From an uncultured Clostridium sp. (lineage in GTDB: Bacteria > Bacillota > Clostridia > TANB77 > CAG-508), in the NCBI GenBank assembly GCA_946497905.1, contig CAMMMI010000003.1:1-35670 (forward strand): 35,670 nt of DNA, read 5' to 3'. The notes beneath the pieces were generated by a model. It had not been told where the DNA came from, made no database searches, and worked only from the letters and a program-made list of their open reading frames with translations. Of this stretch, positions 14,511 to 23,129 are shown piece after piece. The first letter of the stretch is position 1; the number at the start of each line of letters is the position of its first letter. A program made the position numbers and the translations under genes.

Positions 14511-14972
14511 TTAGGTATCTTTACGGTTCTTGTATCCAACGACTTTGAAAACTCTGATAAAACCTTGGTAATCTATGCTTGTTTGAACTGTGTTTCCGTT
14601 GAATACTGAATTATAAAAATGTACAACATTAAGCTTATTCTCTAAAATTTGATATTCTTGTCCATCTTTATACACGTTAACACTTCCTATTTTAGTAGTT
14701 TCTAATGTGACATATTTTTCGTGTGGTTTCATGACTTTTACACAACTAAAAATCCTTTCTCCATTTCCAGAGCTTCTATCGTTATCAAAATATATTTCAA
14801 TTTCATCGTAATTTTCAACTGTTTCACTTAAAGTTATATCTCCATTTGTTCCAACTTCATTTTTATATAAAATTTCTCCTTCTATTGCTTCTTCAATATT
14901 ATCTTGTAATGCTTCTAAAGTTTGTTCTGAGATTGCTGGTGCCTGTAAATTTTTAAAATCTATTTTTTTCAT
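14511..14972 (-). CDS. Phage tail/baseplate accessory protein (153 aa)
   Basis: N-terminal helix (ISEQTLEALQDNIEEAI) followed by a beta-rich body (GTNGDITLSETVENYDEIEI, YFDNDRSSGNGE). The ILYKNEVGTNGDITLSE pattern is common in short tail proteins between the hub and fibre genes of clostridial phages, where it may cap or anchor fibres. No catalytic motif. Confidence 0.6.
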   Translation of the reverse strand: MKKIDFKNLQAPAISEQTLEALQDNIEEAIEGEILYKNEVGTNGDITLSETVENYDEIEIYFDNDRSSGNGERIFSCVKVMKPHEKYVTLETTKIGSVNVYKDGQEYQILENKLNVVHFYNSVFNGNTVQTSIDYQGFIRVFKVVGYKNRKDT

Positions 14973-14975
14973 TTT

Positions 14976-15911
14976 TTAACCTCTTTCATATTTAATGCTT
15001 AAGTTTAATTTTCCATATTCGTTGTTTTTAAGTTCTCTATATTGTGTGTAATACGTTCCTGTATCCTCAAGTTCGTATTCTTCTGAGCTTGGGTCTGGAT
15101 ATACAATTCTATACATTTTAAATTTATAAATTAATAAGTTAGCTGTTGGAGTTTGAGGGTATAAATCCTCACGTGGGTATAAGTCCTCACGAGGATATAA
15201 ATCGTTATTTTTGTAATTGTAAAAGTCCTCTGTTATATTTATAATTCCAGTTTCTCCTTTTGAGATTGTTAAATCCTCTGCTAAATATTCATTTACAAAT
15301 TTATAAGGCAAAACTCCAAATCCCATGCTATGCAATTTAGGAATTATTGTTTGATAATTCATACCTAAAAGTTCAAGAAATCCTCTCCCCGTTAGATGAT
15401 AAGGTGCTTTTAGTCTTTTTGAATTTGCCCAAAAATGCATATCACTACTGATTTTATCTACTCTGCTAATGATTACAGGTTGATTGTCTTGAATTATTAT
15501 GTTGTATTTTGAAATATCTAAATAAGCATATAAAACATAGTCTTGCTTCTCATTATCCCAATTTCCAAACCCTATTTCTTTTATTTTCTGTTCTGTAAAA
15601 TCTTCCAAATAAGGATAACCAACAACAGGGTCTTTATAAAAATATTTATTTACTATATTGCTTCCTGTTAAAATTTCTATGTTACTTGCAAAATCTGCTA
15701 ATAATATTGTGTCATATTGCATTGTTGTTGAATTTTCATCTATTCCTAAATTGCTTTTCGTAAAATTTACAAAGCAATATGGTAAATTCTTTTCTTTAAA
15801 ACTTAAAAAGCTATCTGCAAATAAATCTAGATAGCTATTCATTATTAAATTCGTAAATGTTTTTGTTTTGTTTCCAATTTTAATTGAAACTTCCTCATTT
15901 TTGATTTTCAT
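14976..15911 (-). CDS. Phage tail/baseplate protein with DLYPRE tandem repeats (311 aa)
   Basis: A structural protein with no recognised catalytic motif. It is mainly mixed alpha/beta for residues 1-225, then a short array DLYPRE-DLYPRE-DLYPQ (about 237-253), then a beta-rich end (YKFKMYRIVYPDPSSEEYEL). The repeat is visible at DNA level as 18-base units at 15153-15203. It sits between the hub-like protein and the small tail protein, each four bases or fewer from its neighbour, so it is translated as one block with them. Confidence 0.6.
   Translation of the reverse strand: MKIKNEEVSIKIGNKTKTFTNLIMNSYLDLFADSFLSFKEKNLPYCFVNFTKSNLGIDENSTTMQYDTILLADFASNIEILTGSNIVNKYFYKDPVVGYPYLEDFTEQKIKEIGFGNWDNEKQDYVLYAYLDISKYNIIIQDNQPVIISRVDKISSDMHFWANSKRLKAPYHLTGRGFLELLGMNYQTIIPKLHSMGFGVLPYKFVNEYLAEDLTISKGETGIINITEDFYNYKNNDLYPREDLYPREDLYPQTPTANLLIYKFKMYRIVYPDPSSEEYELEDTGTYYTQYRELKNNEYGKLNLSIKYERG
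15153..15203 (-). repeat. 18-bp tandem repeat encoding DLYPRE
   Basis: Two full and one partial unit. The copies differ only at synonymous positions (GAT/GAC, TAT/TAC, CCT/CCA), so the peptide is being conserved while the DNA drifts. Confidence 0.8.
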
Positions 15912-15913
15912 TT

Positions 15914-17467
15914 TTAACCTCGTAAAATAAAGTTTAATGTATTGTTATAGTCTTCATCTAATTTAACTTCATGTGTTTCTGTTATTGTTTCTTCTTCTAC
16001 ATATTCTATAACATATTCTAATTCTGTCTGGCTTTGTTGTTCTTCTATATCACTAGAACTTCTAAATAAATCTATAAAGTTTTCTAGTAGATTTGTATTT
16101 CTTAGTTCTATATTATATTGAAATGGGTTGCACCACTCTTTGCTACTTTTTATTCCTGTAACAATAAAATCTCCCTGCATATAATACTCGGGAAGGTTAA
16201 ATGTTAGTTTGTCCCCAATTTCAACGTCAACTGTTTCTTTTGTTTTTATGTTGATTTGATTAGTATATTTTTCATTATTCTTTAATGTACTTCTTACATA
16301 ATCTACTAATTCTTCTACTGTAAACCAGCCTTGTTCTACGTCTAAGACCTTTTCAATTTGCCCAGAAGGTGTTATTTTGCCTTCGTTTTGCTCTATTTCG
16401 TGCCAATTTATTAATTTCATATTTGCATATCTAAGATATGTTTGACTAGATATTCCTTTAATTGTTACTGAGCCTTCGCCTTTATAGGTGATTCCTGTTG
16501 CTAAATTCTTAAAAGTGCTATCTGTTGTTAATACAAACTTTGAACCTGTGCTATCATCTGTTGCTATATCTTTATAATTACTTCCAGGCTGAACTTGTCC
16601 GCTTGTATTAAAACCGCTTACAATATAAGCTTCCTGATTATTGTTATAATAAACAGATAAATTAGTAACAGCAACAGAAGCACCTTGTTCTATTAAATTA
16701 GCTTCTATTCTTTGTGCTGTAGCTAAACTTATATCAATAGGATTTTCAAAGTCTAATCTATCTCCATTGCTTAAAGTTATATTCAATCCTTCTGTTTGAA
16801 ATTTGCTATAAAATATTCTTGCATTTTTTACATTTATTATATTTGCATAATCTATATTCTCAACCGAAGGAGATATGCTTATTAATCCTGAAATTTGTTC
16901 TTTATAGTTATCTATATCTATTATTTTTTTTGCTTCTTTATTTAGCATGTAATCGATACTGTTTATTGTAATTGCTTTTAATTCGTCAATATTCCAATAT
17001 AAGGAATACTTATTAGATAAGTAATTAAGAACTTCCTCTACTGTTCTACTAATTAAATTAACAGTTATGACTTTGTCTTCTATATTTATTTCTTTAAATG
17101 TAAATCCATCTTGATAAAGAGGTGCTAATGTTTGAGTAATAATGTCACTCATTTTAGCTGTTCTCATTATTGTTACTGTTCTTTTTGTAGCCATTTGTCT
17201 AGGACTAAATAAAGACAAACTTAATCTTTTTGTACTTGTATTAACATCTTTTAATTCAGGCAATTTATAATTAGATACAAAGCCTGTAAAAATTAAGTTG
17301 TTTTCTTTGTTGTAAATTTGTACTTCTTGTTGTGCATATGGTAAGTCATCTATTGTAGAATTAGTAAAGTCTAGTGTTAGATCACTATATGTAACTTCAC
17401 GACTAGACTTGTTTGTATCTATACTATCTATTAATTTGTATTCTTTGTTATTAAATTTTGCTATCAT
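15914..17467 (-). CDS. Phage tail hub / baseplate protein (517 aa)
   Basis: Large beta-rich protein directly after the tape measure gene, the place of the tail hub (T4 gp27-like) in Firmicute siphophages. Residues about 20-100 form a first barrel (DLTLDFTNSTIDDLPYAQQE), about 105-190 an alpha/beta domain (MSDIITQTLAPLYQDGF, VEEVLNYLSNKY), and about 400-470 a second barrel (VDVEIGDKLTFNLPEYYMQG). The C-terminus is acidic. No peptidase motif seen, so it is probably structural. Starts on the tape measure stop (ATG overlaps). Confidence 0.7.
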   Translation of the reverse strand: MIAKFNNKEYKLIDSIDTNKSSREVTYSDLTLDFTNSTIDDLPYAQQEVQIYNKENNLIFTGFVSNYKLPELKDVNTSTKRLSLSLFSPRQMATKRTVTIMRTAKMSDIITQTLAPLYQDGFTFKEINIEDKVITVNLISRTVEEVLNYLSNKYSLYWNIDELKAITINSIDYMLNKEAKKIIDIDNYKEQISGLISISPSVENIDYANIINVKNARIFYSKFQTEGLNITLSNGDRLDFENPIDISLATAQRIEANLIEQGASVAVTNLSVYYNNNQEAYIVSGFNTSGQVQPGSNYKDIATDDSTGSKFVLTTDSTFKNLATGITYKGEGSVTIKGISSQTYLRYANMKLINWHEIEQNEGKITPSGQIEKVLDVEQGWFTVEELVDYVRSTLKNNEKYTNQINIKTKETVDVEIGDKLTFNLPEYYMQGDFIVTGIKSSKEWCNPFQYNIELRNTNLLENFIDLFRSSSDIEEQQSQTELEYVIEYVEEETITETHEVKLDEDYNNTLNFILRG

Positions 17468-19600
17468 TAATAAGCACCTGCTCCTTTTAAAGTCCTAGTA
17501 ATTGTTGGTGTTACTGCTCTACCTACTTTTGTGCTATCCATGTAAATATCACTACCTTCTACTGTTATATTAGCATTTAAACTTTTACTTACATTTGCTG
17601 TTGTAGATAAGCTAGCACTCAATTTTTGAGTTTCGAAATCTACAGCTGTTTTCATTTGTCTATATACTTTAGCTAAATTACTATTGAAACCTTCTCCTAG
17701 TCCTAAAGCTAAAAATTTACCAATTTCGCGATTAAAAACTTTTGAAGGTGAATGTATTCCGAATGTCTTTTTGAATCCATCTATAATTCCTCCTGCAAAA
17801 TTAGATATTTTATTTTTAATCCAGCCACCCATTCCAGTAATACCATTCCAAAGTCCTTCTACTATATTTTTTCCAATGTCTAAAACTTTTCCTGGCAATT
17901 CTGTTATCGTGTTAATGATGTTATTTACTAAATTAATTGCAGACTCTCTTCCTTTATTAGCTAAATTTATTCCCCAATTTATCACATTATTTATTGTGTT
18001 TTGTAGCCAAGTTGATATTCTTCCGTGGTAATTCTGCAAACCAATTTATTATTGCATTTATAGTATTTGAAACCCATTGTACTGCAGAATTATAAGTATT
18101 TTGCCCCCATGTAGAAATGTTGTTTATAGTGTTTTGTAACCATTCTTCAATTCGTCCAGGTAGTTGCTTAAACCAATCTACTATGCTATTTATAAAATTA
18201 GGAATGTCGTTTGTTATAAATTCTACTAGCTTTAACCCTAGATTTGCTATATGTCCAAGTATTTCTCCTATAAAAACACCTATATTATATGGCAGTTGTT
18301 GAAACCAAGTTATTACGTTTTGTATCCATTGTGGTACAGTTGTCGCAAAGAAACTAACTATACTATTCCAACCATTTATAAAAAAGTTTTTTATACTTTC
18401 CCAGATATTTTGAAAAAATGTTGGTATTGAACTAAAAAAGTTACATATTGCATTCCATGTGTTTATAATAGCATTTCTAAATCCTTCGTTTGTATTCCAC
18501 AAATAAACAATAACTCCTACTATTGCTGTTATAGCCGTTATTACTATCCCTACAGGACTTGTTAAAAAACTAAATGCTGAACCTAATAATTTTACCGCTT
18601 TACTTCCTAAATTGAAAGTTTCGTTTAATTTAGACCCTACTGTAATTAAACTGCTTATTCCACTTGATATTTTTCCAATTGTTCCTAATATTGGTCCAGC
18701 TACTGCTAATACCCCTGCTATTTTTAATATTGTTGCTTGCGTTTCTTGGTCTAAGTTTGCAAAAGCATTAGCCCATTCTGTTATTTTTTCAACTACCTGT
18801 GTAACAATTGGTAATAAACTTTGTGTTAGATTTCCTAAAGCTGTATTTAATGCGTCCATAGCTGTAGAAAGTTTACCATTCATAGTCTGAGAAGCTTTTT
18901 CCATTGCGTTATAATATCTTCCACCTTCTGATGTTGCAGTTTGCATTGCTCCTGCTATATCTTCAAAAGATACCTTACCTTCTGATACTTCGTCTCTTAG
19001 AGTCGCCATAGATTTTCCAGTTTTTTCTGACATAATCTGCAGCGGATTGAATCCAGCATCTATCATTTGGTTGATATCTTCCATTGTCGCTTTTCCTGAT
19101 GCACCAATTTGAGAAAAAGCTCTTGTTAAACTCATTAATTTTTCGCTATTTCCCATTGAAATATCGCCTAAAGTTTGAAGATATCCCGTAGTCTTATCTG
19201 CTTGTAATCCAAATCCCAACATCATTTGAGTAGCTTCAAGTAAATCTGTAGTCTCAAAAGGTGTAGTGTTAGCCATTTCTTTTAATGTATTTAGCATTTC
19301 ACTTGCTTTATCTGCACTACCTAATAGTGTAGTTAAATTAGCTTGAAAATCTTCCATTTGAGCATTATATTTTACTCCTGCTGTTCCTAAAGCTATTAAA
19401 GGCGTTGTCAAACCTACAGTTAGTGCTGTTCCAGCTTTTGTAGCTACTTTACCTATTGAACTAAATCCATTAGAAATTTTTTTGGATAATGATGATGCTG
19501 GCTTTTCTAATGTTTCTAAATCTTTATTTAATGATTTTAATCCTGCTTCTAGCTGTTCTTTAGTTAATTCAACTTCTATTGTTACTGAGCCGTCTGACAT
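17467..19600 (-). CDS. Tape measure protein, 710 aa when read with +1 frameshift at CGG codon 526
   Basis: TP901-type tail tape measure. Residues about 60-260 hold the family core (AQMEDFQANLTTLLGSADKA, TTDLLEATQMMLGFGLQADK, LMSLTRAFSQIGASGKATME). Hydrophobic segments lie at about 290-380, followed by many tryptophan-rich repeats (WNAICNFFSSIPTFFQNIW). The zero frame ends nine codons after CGG (product 537 aa). Skipping the C joins WFAELP to GRISTWLQNTINNVINWG and continues the same repeat to IHSPSKVF, a usual C-terminal tape-measure motif, for 185 more residues. By the known scaling of about 1.5 A per residue, 710 aa would imply a tail of about 105 nm. Both products could be made. Confidence 0.9.
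18023..18025 (-). other. CGG +1 frameshift site in tape measure gene
   Basis: Codons CCA CGG AAG; skipping the C gives CCA GGA AGA ATA, that is LPGRI. The preceding repeat unit in the same protein also reads QLPGRIEEWLQNTINN, which directly supports Gly at this position. Confidence 0.92.
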
Positions 19601-19635
19601 ATTTTGTCCTTTCTTGTTATCGGCTCATAATGGCA

Positions 19636-19779
19636 CTACCTAACATTTATTTTTATTTCAAATTCTTTTTTGCAATTTCGCCCTTTACATTTAACAAAAA
19701 TGCCTTTTGCTTTTGATATTTTTTTATTGTATTTTATCGGCATTTCGTATCCGCAAAAGGGACATTTCACCTTCTCCAT
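19636..19779 (-). CDS. Small zinc-ribbon protein, Com-like (47 aa)
   Basis: MEKVKCPFCGYEMPIKYNKK, later VKCKGRNCKKEFEIKI: CxxC plus CxxxxC, a compact zinc ribbon similar to phage Com-type translational regulators. GTGGAGG seven bases upstream. It lies between the moron's terminators and the tape measure start, so it may regulate tape measure synthesis or simply be a small accessory gene. Confidence 0.7.
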   Translation of the reverse strand: MEKVKCPFCGYEMPIKYNKKISKAKGIFVKCKGRNCKKEFEIKINVR

Positions 19780-19797
19780 TTTTCCTCCACAATAAAA

Positions 19798-19821
19798 AAC
19801 ACCAGAAATTAATCTGATGTT
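19798..19821 (-). terminator. Second terminator after the moron gene
   Basis: Minus strand: AACATCAGA TTAATT TCTGGTGTT then TTTTTTATT; 9 pairs with one G-T. Confidence 0.75.
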
Positions 19822-19830
19822 AAAAATAAA

Positions 19831-19854
19831 AACACTTACATTTCTGCAAGTGTT
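19831..19854 (-). terminator. First terminator after the moron gene
   Basis: Minus strand: AACACTTGC AGAAAT GTAAGTGTT then TTTTATTTTT; begins 6 bases after the stop of the DUF4352-like gene. Confidence 0.8.
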
Positions 19855-19860
19855 CTTAAT

Positions 19861-20421
19861 CTAGCTATTTAGTTTTATTTTTAATTCTTTTGAACTCCAT
19901 AGATTGTCATTATACACCAATATTAAACCTGTATCTCCTATTGGTTCTTCAAAAACCATAGTTCCTTCTACACTTCCTCCTGGTATTAATTCTCCAGAAT
20001 TTAATTGTGTGTCGTCGTTTATTCCTACTGTAATCGTATAATTTTCTTGTTGTCCTTGTGAGTTTTGCATTTTAAAATAAAATGGATTATAACTTAAGTT
20101 ACTATCTCCTTTATTTTCTATTTTTACATGAACTATTACGTACTCTTTCCCTGATGCTGGTTTATTATATTGTTCTCCTTGTGAACGTTCAACTTGAGTT
20201 ACTGTAATAGCTCCATTTCCTAAAATTGCTTCTTCTCCTTGATTGTATTCTGTTTTTTCTTCTTGTTGCGTTGTTTGTGTTGATGCTGTTTGAGTTGTGT
20301 TGTCATTTACAGTACTATTATTTCCTGCTCCTGCAAATGCTATTATAACTATAATAACAATTACCCAAAACCACCATTTCTTATAAATTGGTTTCTTTTC
20401 ATTATCTGAGTGATTTGCCAT
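19861..20421 (-). CDS. Moron: membrane-anchored DUF4352-like protein (186 aa)
   Basis: Cytoplasmic N-terminus MANHSDNEKKPIYKKW, one membrane segment (about 15-32, WWFWVIVIIVIIAFAGA), a Thr/Gln-rich linker (about 35-58) and an extracytoplasmic beta-sandwich of the DUF4352/telokin-like type (ITVTQVERSQGEQYNKPASG, then KEYVIVHVKIENKGDSNLSY). It has its own promoter (20453-20481) and two tandem terminators, so it can be expressed from the lysogen independently of the late operon. Such genes usually change the host envelope or exclude other phages; the exact role is unknown. Confidence 0.8.
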   Translation of the reverse strand: MANHSDNEKKPIYKKWWFWVIVIIVIIAFAGAGNNSTVNDNTTQTASTQTTQQEEKTEYNQGEEAILGNGAITVTQVERSQGEQYNKPASGKEYVIVHVKIENKGDSNLSYNPFYFKMQNSQGQQENYTITVGINDDTQLNSGELIPGGSVEGTMVFEEPIGDTGLILVYNDNLWSSKELKIKLNS

Positions 20422-20452
20422 AATATATCCTCCTTTTATTTTTTATAAAGAG

Positions 20453-20481
20453 AGTATATACCAAAATTTTACATTTTGCAA
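20453..20481 (-). promoter_or_regulatory. Promoter of the moron gene
   Basis: Minus strand: TTGCAA (20476-20481), 17 bases, TATACT (20453-20458), 32 bases upstream of the start codon. It lies inside the late operon, directly after the Gp15 stop. Confidence 0.75.
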
Positions 20482-20487
20482 CATTTT

Positions 20488-21057
20488 TTATAAAAAAGCA
20501 CGAGCAAAATCACTTTCTTTTTGTTCTTGTGTTCTCATATCTGGTAAAGCGTATAATTTTTGTAGTTTTCTATATCTTTTTCTTTCTTCTTTATCTTTTA
20601 TTTTAGATAAATCCATCGCTCTATACCCCATGATTTCAACTATCCTATTGTCTGATTTCAACCCATTAAACATTGCTTTAAACTTCCACCAATGTAAGTA
20701 TTCTATTTCTTCTAGATCAAGATTATATTGGTTTTTAAACGCACTATAAATTAATTCATTATCAAATTCATAGCTATAAATTTGTTTTTCTTTTTTATTT
20801 TCATTATTTTGACTAGTCTTATTTTTATTATCGCAACCATAAAACCAAATAATATCATCTAATGCTTTTTCTAGGTCTGTAATCTGTTCTAAATTTGGAT
20901 AAAATAATTTCAATGTTTGATATGTTTTTGCTTGTATTGAATATTTTGGGTTTTGCATTAATAATTCAAATGTTATAACTGTTCTAAAATCAGTATTAAA
21001 TTCTGTTTTTATTTTATTTTTAACTAACTCATCAATATCATCTAACAACAAATTCAT
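20488..21057 (-). CDS. Gp15-family tail assembly chaperone (189 aa)
   Basis: Recognised by LLMQNPKYSIQAKTYQTLKL, DDIIWFYGCDN and the diagnostic EYLHWWKFKAMFNGL, ending in a basic RKRYRKLQKLYALPD region. Gp15-type proteins lie between the major tail gene and the tape measure and help assemble the tail tube, like lambda gpG/GT. In this phage the two chaperone parts are separate overlapping genes (20488-21057 and 21057-21437) with no CGG between them, so no frameshift fusion is expected. Confidence 0.85.
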   Translation of the reverse strand: MNLLLDDIDELVKNKIKTEFNTDFRTVITFELLMQNPKYSIQAKTYQTLKLFYPNLEQITDLEKALDDIIWFYGCDNKNKTSQNNENKKEKQIYSYEFDNELIYSAFKNQYNLDLEEIEYLHWWKFKAMFNGLKSDNRIVEIMGYRAMDLSKIKDKEERKRYRKLQKLYALPDMRTQEQKESDFARAFL

Positions 21058-21437
21058 TATTTTCTAGCTCTCCTTGTTGCTCTATTAACAGAATAATCTT
21101 TATCTATTTCATCTAATTCTTTTTGTATATCTTTCATTTCATTTGAAAGTTCTCTATCTTGTTCTTTTCTTGCTTGTACTAAATCTTTGTATGCTTTAAC
21201 ACATAATTTAAAATTTTGTTTTCCTTTAAATATTTCTTTTGAAGTTCCTCCTCCAAAAATATTGTCAAAACATTTTTCAATTGCTGTGCTGAATTTTCTT
21301 ATAAACTCAGATTGTTTCATATTTTTTATATCTAGTTTGTTTACTGTATTTTTCATTTCCTCAGTGTATTTATCCCATTTTTCCATCTCATCAGCATCAA
21401 AAAAATCAAATTCTATTTCTTTTCCTAATATTTTCAT
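21057..21437 (-). CDS. Tail assembly chaperone, upstream component (126 aa)
   Basis: Starts MKILGKEIEFDFFDADEMEK, typical of small phage proteins directly upstream of Gp15. Mainly helical and charged, ends ATRRARK. Overlaps the next start by one base. Probably the first chaperone subunit that coats the tape measure. Confidence 0.75.
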   Translation of the reverse strand: MKILGKEIEFDFFDADEMEKWDKYTEEMKNTVNKLDIKNMKQSEFIRKFSTAIEKCFDNIFGGGTSKEIFKGKQNFKLCVKAYKDLVQARKEQDRELSNEMKDIQKELDEIDKDYSVNRATRRARK

Positions 21438-21457
21438 ATTATCCTCCTAATTTTAAA

Positions 21458-21477
21458 GAGGCTTATTTCTAAGCCTC
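21458..21477 (-). terminator. Hairpin after the major tail gene (attenuator)
   Basis: Minus strand: GAGGCTTA GAAA TAAGCCTC, a perfect 8-bp stem with a stable GAAA tetraloop, followed by the weak TTTAAAATT. The tail tube stop codon lies in the stem. Likely lowers transcription into the chaperone and tape measure genes, or protects the abundant tail mRNA. Confidence 0.6.
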
Positions 21478-22224
21478 TACTAATGTTATTTCTTTGTAAA
21501 CAGCACTTGTACCTACTACAACAGACACTTCACTTTGTGTTGTGTATCCTTCTTTACTGATTTCTACATTAGAATATGTAGCTTGTGCTAAATTAATATT
21601 TGCTATTCCGTTTGCATCAGTATAAATAGTGTTGTTTGTATCTACTATTATTTCAGCACCTTGTACTTGTCCATCTGCATCACTAACATTAAATGTAACT
21701 AATTGCACTGCGTTGTCTCCATCGGCTTGGAAAGATACTGCAGAAATATTTTTAATAGAATTTGCATTGTCAAGTGGTGTTGCTGTACCAACTATAATAT
21801 CTCCATTAGCTCCAAATGTTCCTGAAATTGTGTATTTATTTTCATCTCCTCCTGAACTATCAGGAATTACTGAGTAAATTCTTTTAGTTGCATAATATCC
21901 AGTACCTTTTTTGATATTAAAGTCTACTGTTACTATTTCTACATTTATATTAGTTTTCTCTAATATTTCTACTTCTGACAAGAAATTATGTATCATATCT
22001 CCTACTATTCTGTCTGCTTCATAAGCTATTTCTTTTGCATAGCCTGTTACTCTTTTTCTTGTGCTTGGTTCATCAATATACTTTGTTTCATCTGTTTCAG
22101 CATTGCTTGAATTTTCTCCACTTGTAAAGCCTTTCATTCTATTAAATGTAGTTCCATTTATAATTGTAGACATGAAATTTACTATATTATCTCTGTTATA
22201 AAATACTAATTCTCGTTGAGACAT
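21469..22224 (-). CDS. Major tail protein with C-terminal Ig-like domain (251 aa)
   Basis: Residues 1-170 form the tail tube-type domain (INGTTFNRMKGFTSGENSSN, STRKRVTGYAKEIAYEADRI, GTGYYATKRIYSVIPDSS). Residues about 180-251 form an added carboxypeptidase-regulatory/Big-like domain (VSDADGQVQGAEIIVDTNNT, TDANGIANINLAQATYSNVE, YKEITLVEA), which would decorate the outside of the tail. RBS AAGGAGG. Flanked by a terminator upstream and a hairpin downstream, consistent with high separate expression. Confidence 0.85.
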   Translation of the reverse strand: MSQRELVFYNRDNIVNFMSTIINGTTFNRMKGFTSGENSSNAETDETKYIDEPSTRKRVTGYAKEIAYEADRIVGDMIHNFLSEVEILEKTNINVEIVTVDFNIKKGTGYYATKRIYSVIPDSSGGDENKYTISGTFGANGDIIVGTATPLDNANSIKNISAVSFQADGDNAVQLVTFNVSDADGQVQGAEIIVDTNNTIYTDANGIANINLAQATYSNVEISKEGYTTQSEVSVVVGTSAVYKEITLVEA

Positions 22225-22240
22225 TTCTTTTCCTCCTTAT

Positions 22241-22266
22241 AAAAAAATAAAGCCCTTTTTAGGCTT
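22241..22266 (-). terminator. Short intrinsic terminator before the major tail gene
   Basis: Minus strand: AAGCC TAAAAAG GGCTT then TATTTTTTT. The stem is short (5 bp) but GC-rich for this DNA and the T run is good. Probably partial. Confidence 0.5.
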
Positions 22267-22675
22267 GGTAATACGTACAATTCATTTGAATTATATATGT
22301 TGCTTGTGTATTTGTTCTTTGTAATATGTAACTTGGAGATGTGCATTGAATGTGTTGAATATTTGATATTTCAGGTAAGTTTCTGTTATCATCTTGCTCT
22401 TCAATCCATTCCATGAAATCTTCTCCAAATTTACTATTCGCTAAGTTTTCTATATTTCTACTTGAAATAGGTGCTTGTACCACAAAATCGAAAGCTATTT
22501 GTCTTATGCTTCCACCATCTCTATATTGTGTTACAATTGGTGTTGTAGGAGATTGAATTATAGAATAACTATTTACATCTCCTTTTAAGTAATCTACATC
22601 TATTTTGCCTTTATTTAAATATGGGCATGTTTCAATAAACTCTTTTATTAATTCCATTTTTGATTTTTCTGCCAT
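22259..22675 (-). CDS. Tail terminator / minor capsid-type protein (138 aa)
   Basis: MELIKEFIETCPYLNKGKID, then VNSYSIIQSPTTPIVTQYRDG and SIRQIAFDFVVQAPISSRN: the pattern of small phage proteins just upstream of the major tail protein in clostridial phages, likely the tail terminator that caps the tube. No enzyme motif. Confidence 0.75.
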   Translation of the reverse strand: MAEKSKMELIKEFIETCPYLNKGKIDVDYLKGDVNSYSIIQSPTTPIVTQYRDGGSIRQIAFDFVVQAPISSRNIENLANSKFGEDFMEWIEEQDDNRNLPEISNIQHIQCTSPSYILQRTNTQATYIIQMNCTYYQA

Positions 22676-22679
22676 TTTA

Positions 22680-23129
22680 TTAACCTCTTTTTATATAGTT
22701 TTGGATATCTCGAGTAAGTTCTTTTCCTTTTTTCTCCATCATCAATTTTTCCCATTCTGGACCAGTACCTGGAGTATGATAAGTTAATTTTTTACCACTC
22801 GGTTTCTTTCTTTCTCCTTTTGGAGACCACCATTTATCGTTCTTTAAAGGTATTCCTGATACTCCTAATGTTGGGCTTATGTATTCTTTTCCTGTGTATT
22901 GATAATGAGAATAAGGGCTAGTATATTTAATTTTAGATGGACTAGGATATGATTTTAGCCTTCTTAAATCACCTGTTTCTCCCATAGGTATAAATGGATT
23001 CATTAATCTATCTGCCTCATCTCTTGCATATCGCACTACTCTTCCATCTTCATTTAAGCCGTGGTCTTTTAAAATTTTATTTACACTATTTAATTTTACT
23101 TTTACATTAATGTTGAAACCACTTGCCAT
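22680..23129 (-). CDS. Head-tail joining / minor capsid protein (149 aa)
   Basis: VKVKLNSVNKILKDHGLNED, then RLMNPFIPMGETGDLRRLKS and PYSHYQYTGKEYISPTLG: a Minor_capsid_2-type, gp10-like connector protein. Basic C-terminus (GKKLTYHTPGTGPEWEKL). Contains one CGG trinucleotide, out of frame. Confidence 0.75.
   Translation of the reverse strand: MASGFNINVKVKLNSVNKILKDHGLNEDGRVVRYARDEADRLMNPFIPMGETGDLRRLKSYPSPSKIKYTSPYSHYQYTGKEYISPTLGVSGIPLKNDKWWSPKGERKKPSGKKLTYHTPGTGPEWEKLMMEKKGKELTRDIQNYIKRG

Noticed and set aside
20488..21437. Programmed frameshift between the two tail assembly chaperone genes, as in lambda G/GT
   Set aside because: The genes overlap by one base as ordinary stop-start neighbours, each with its own start; no slippery sequence or CGG is present.
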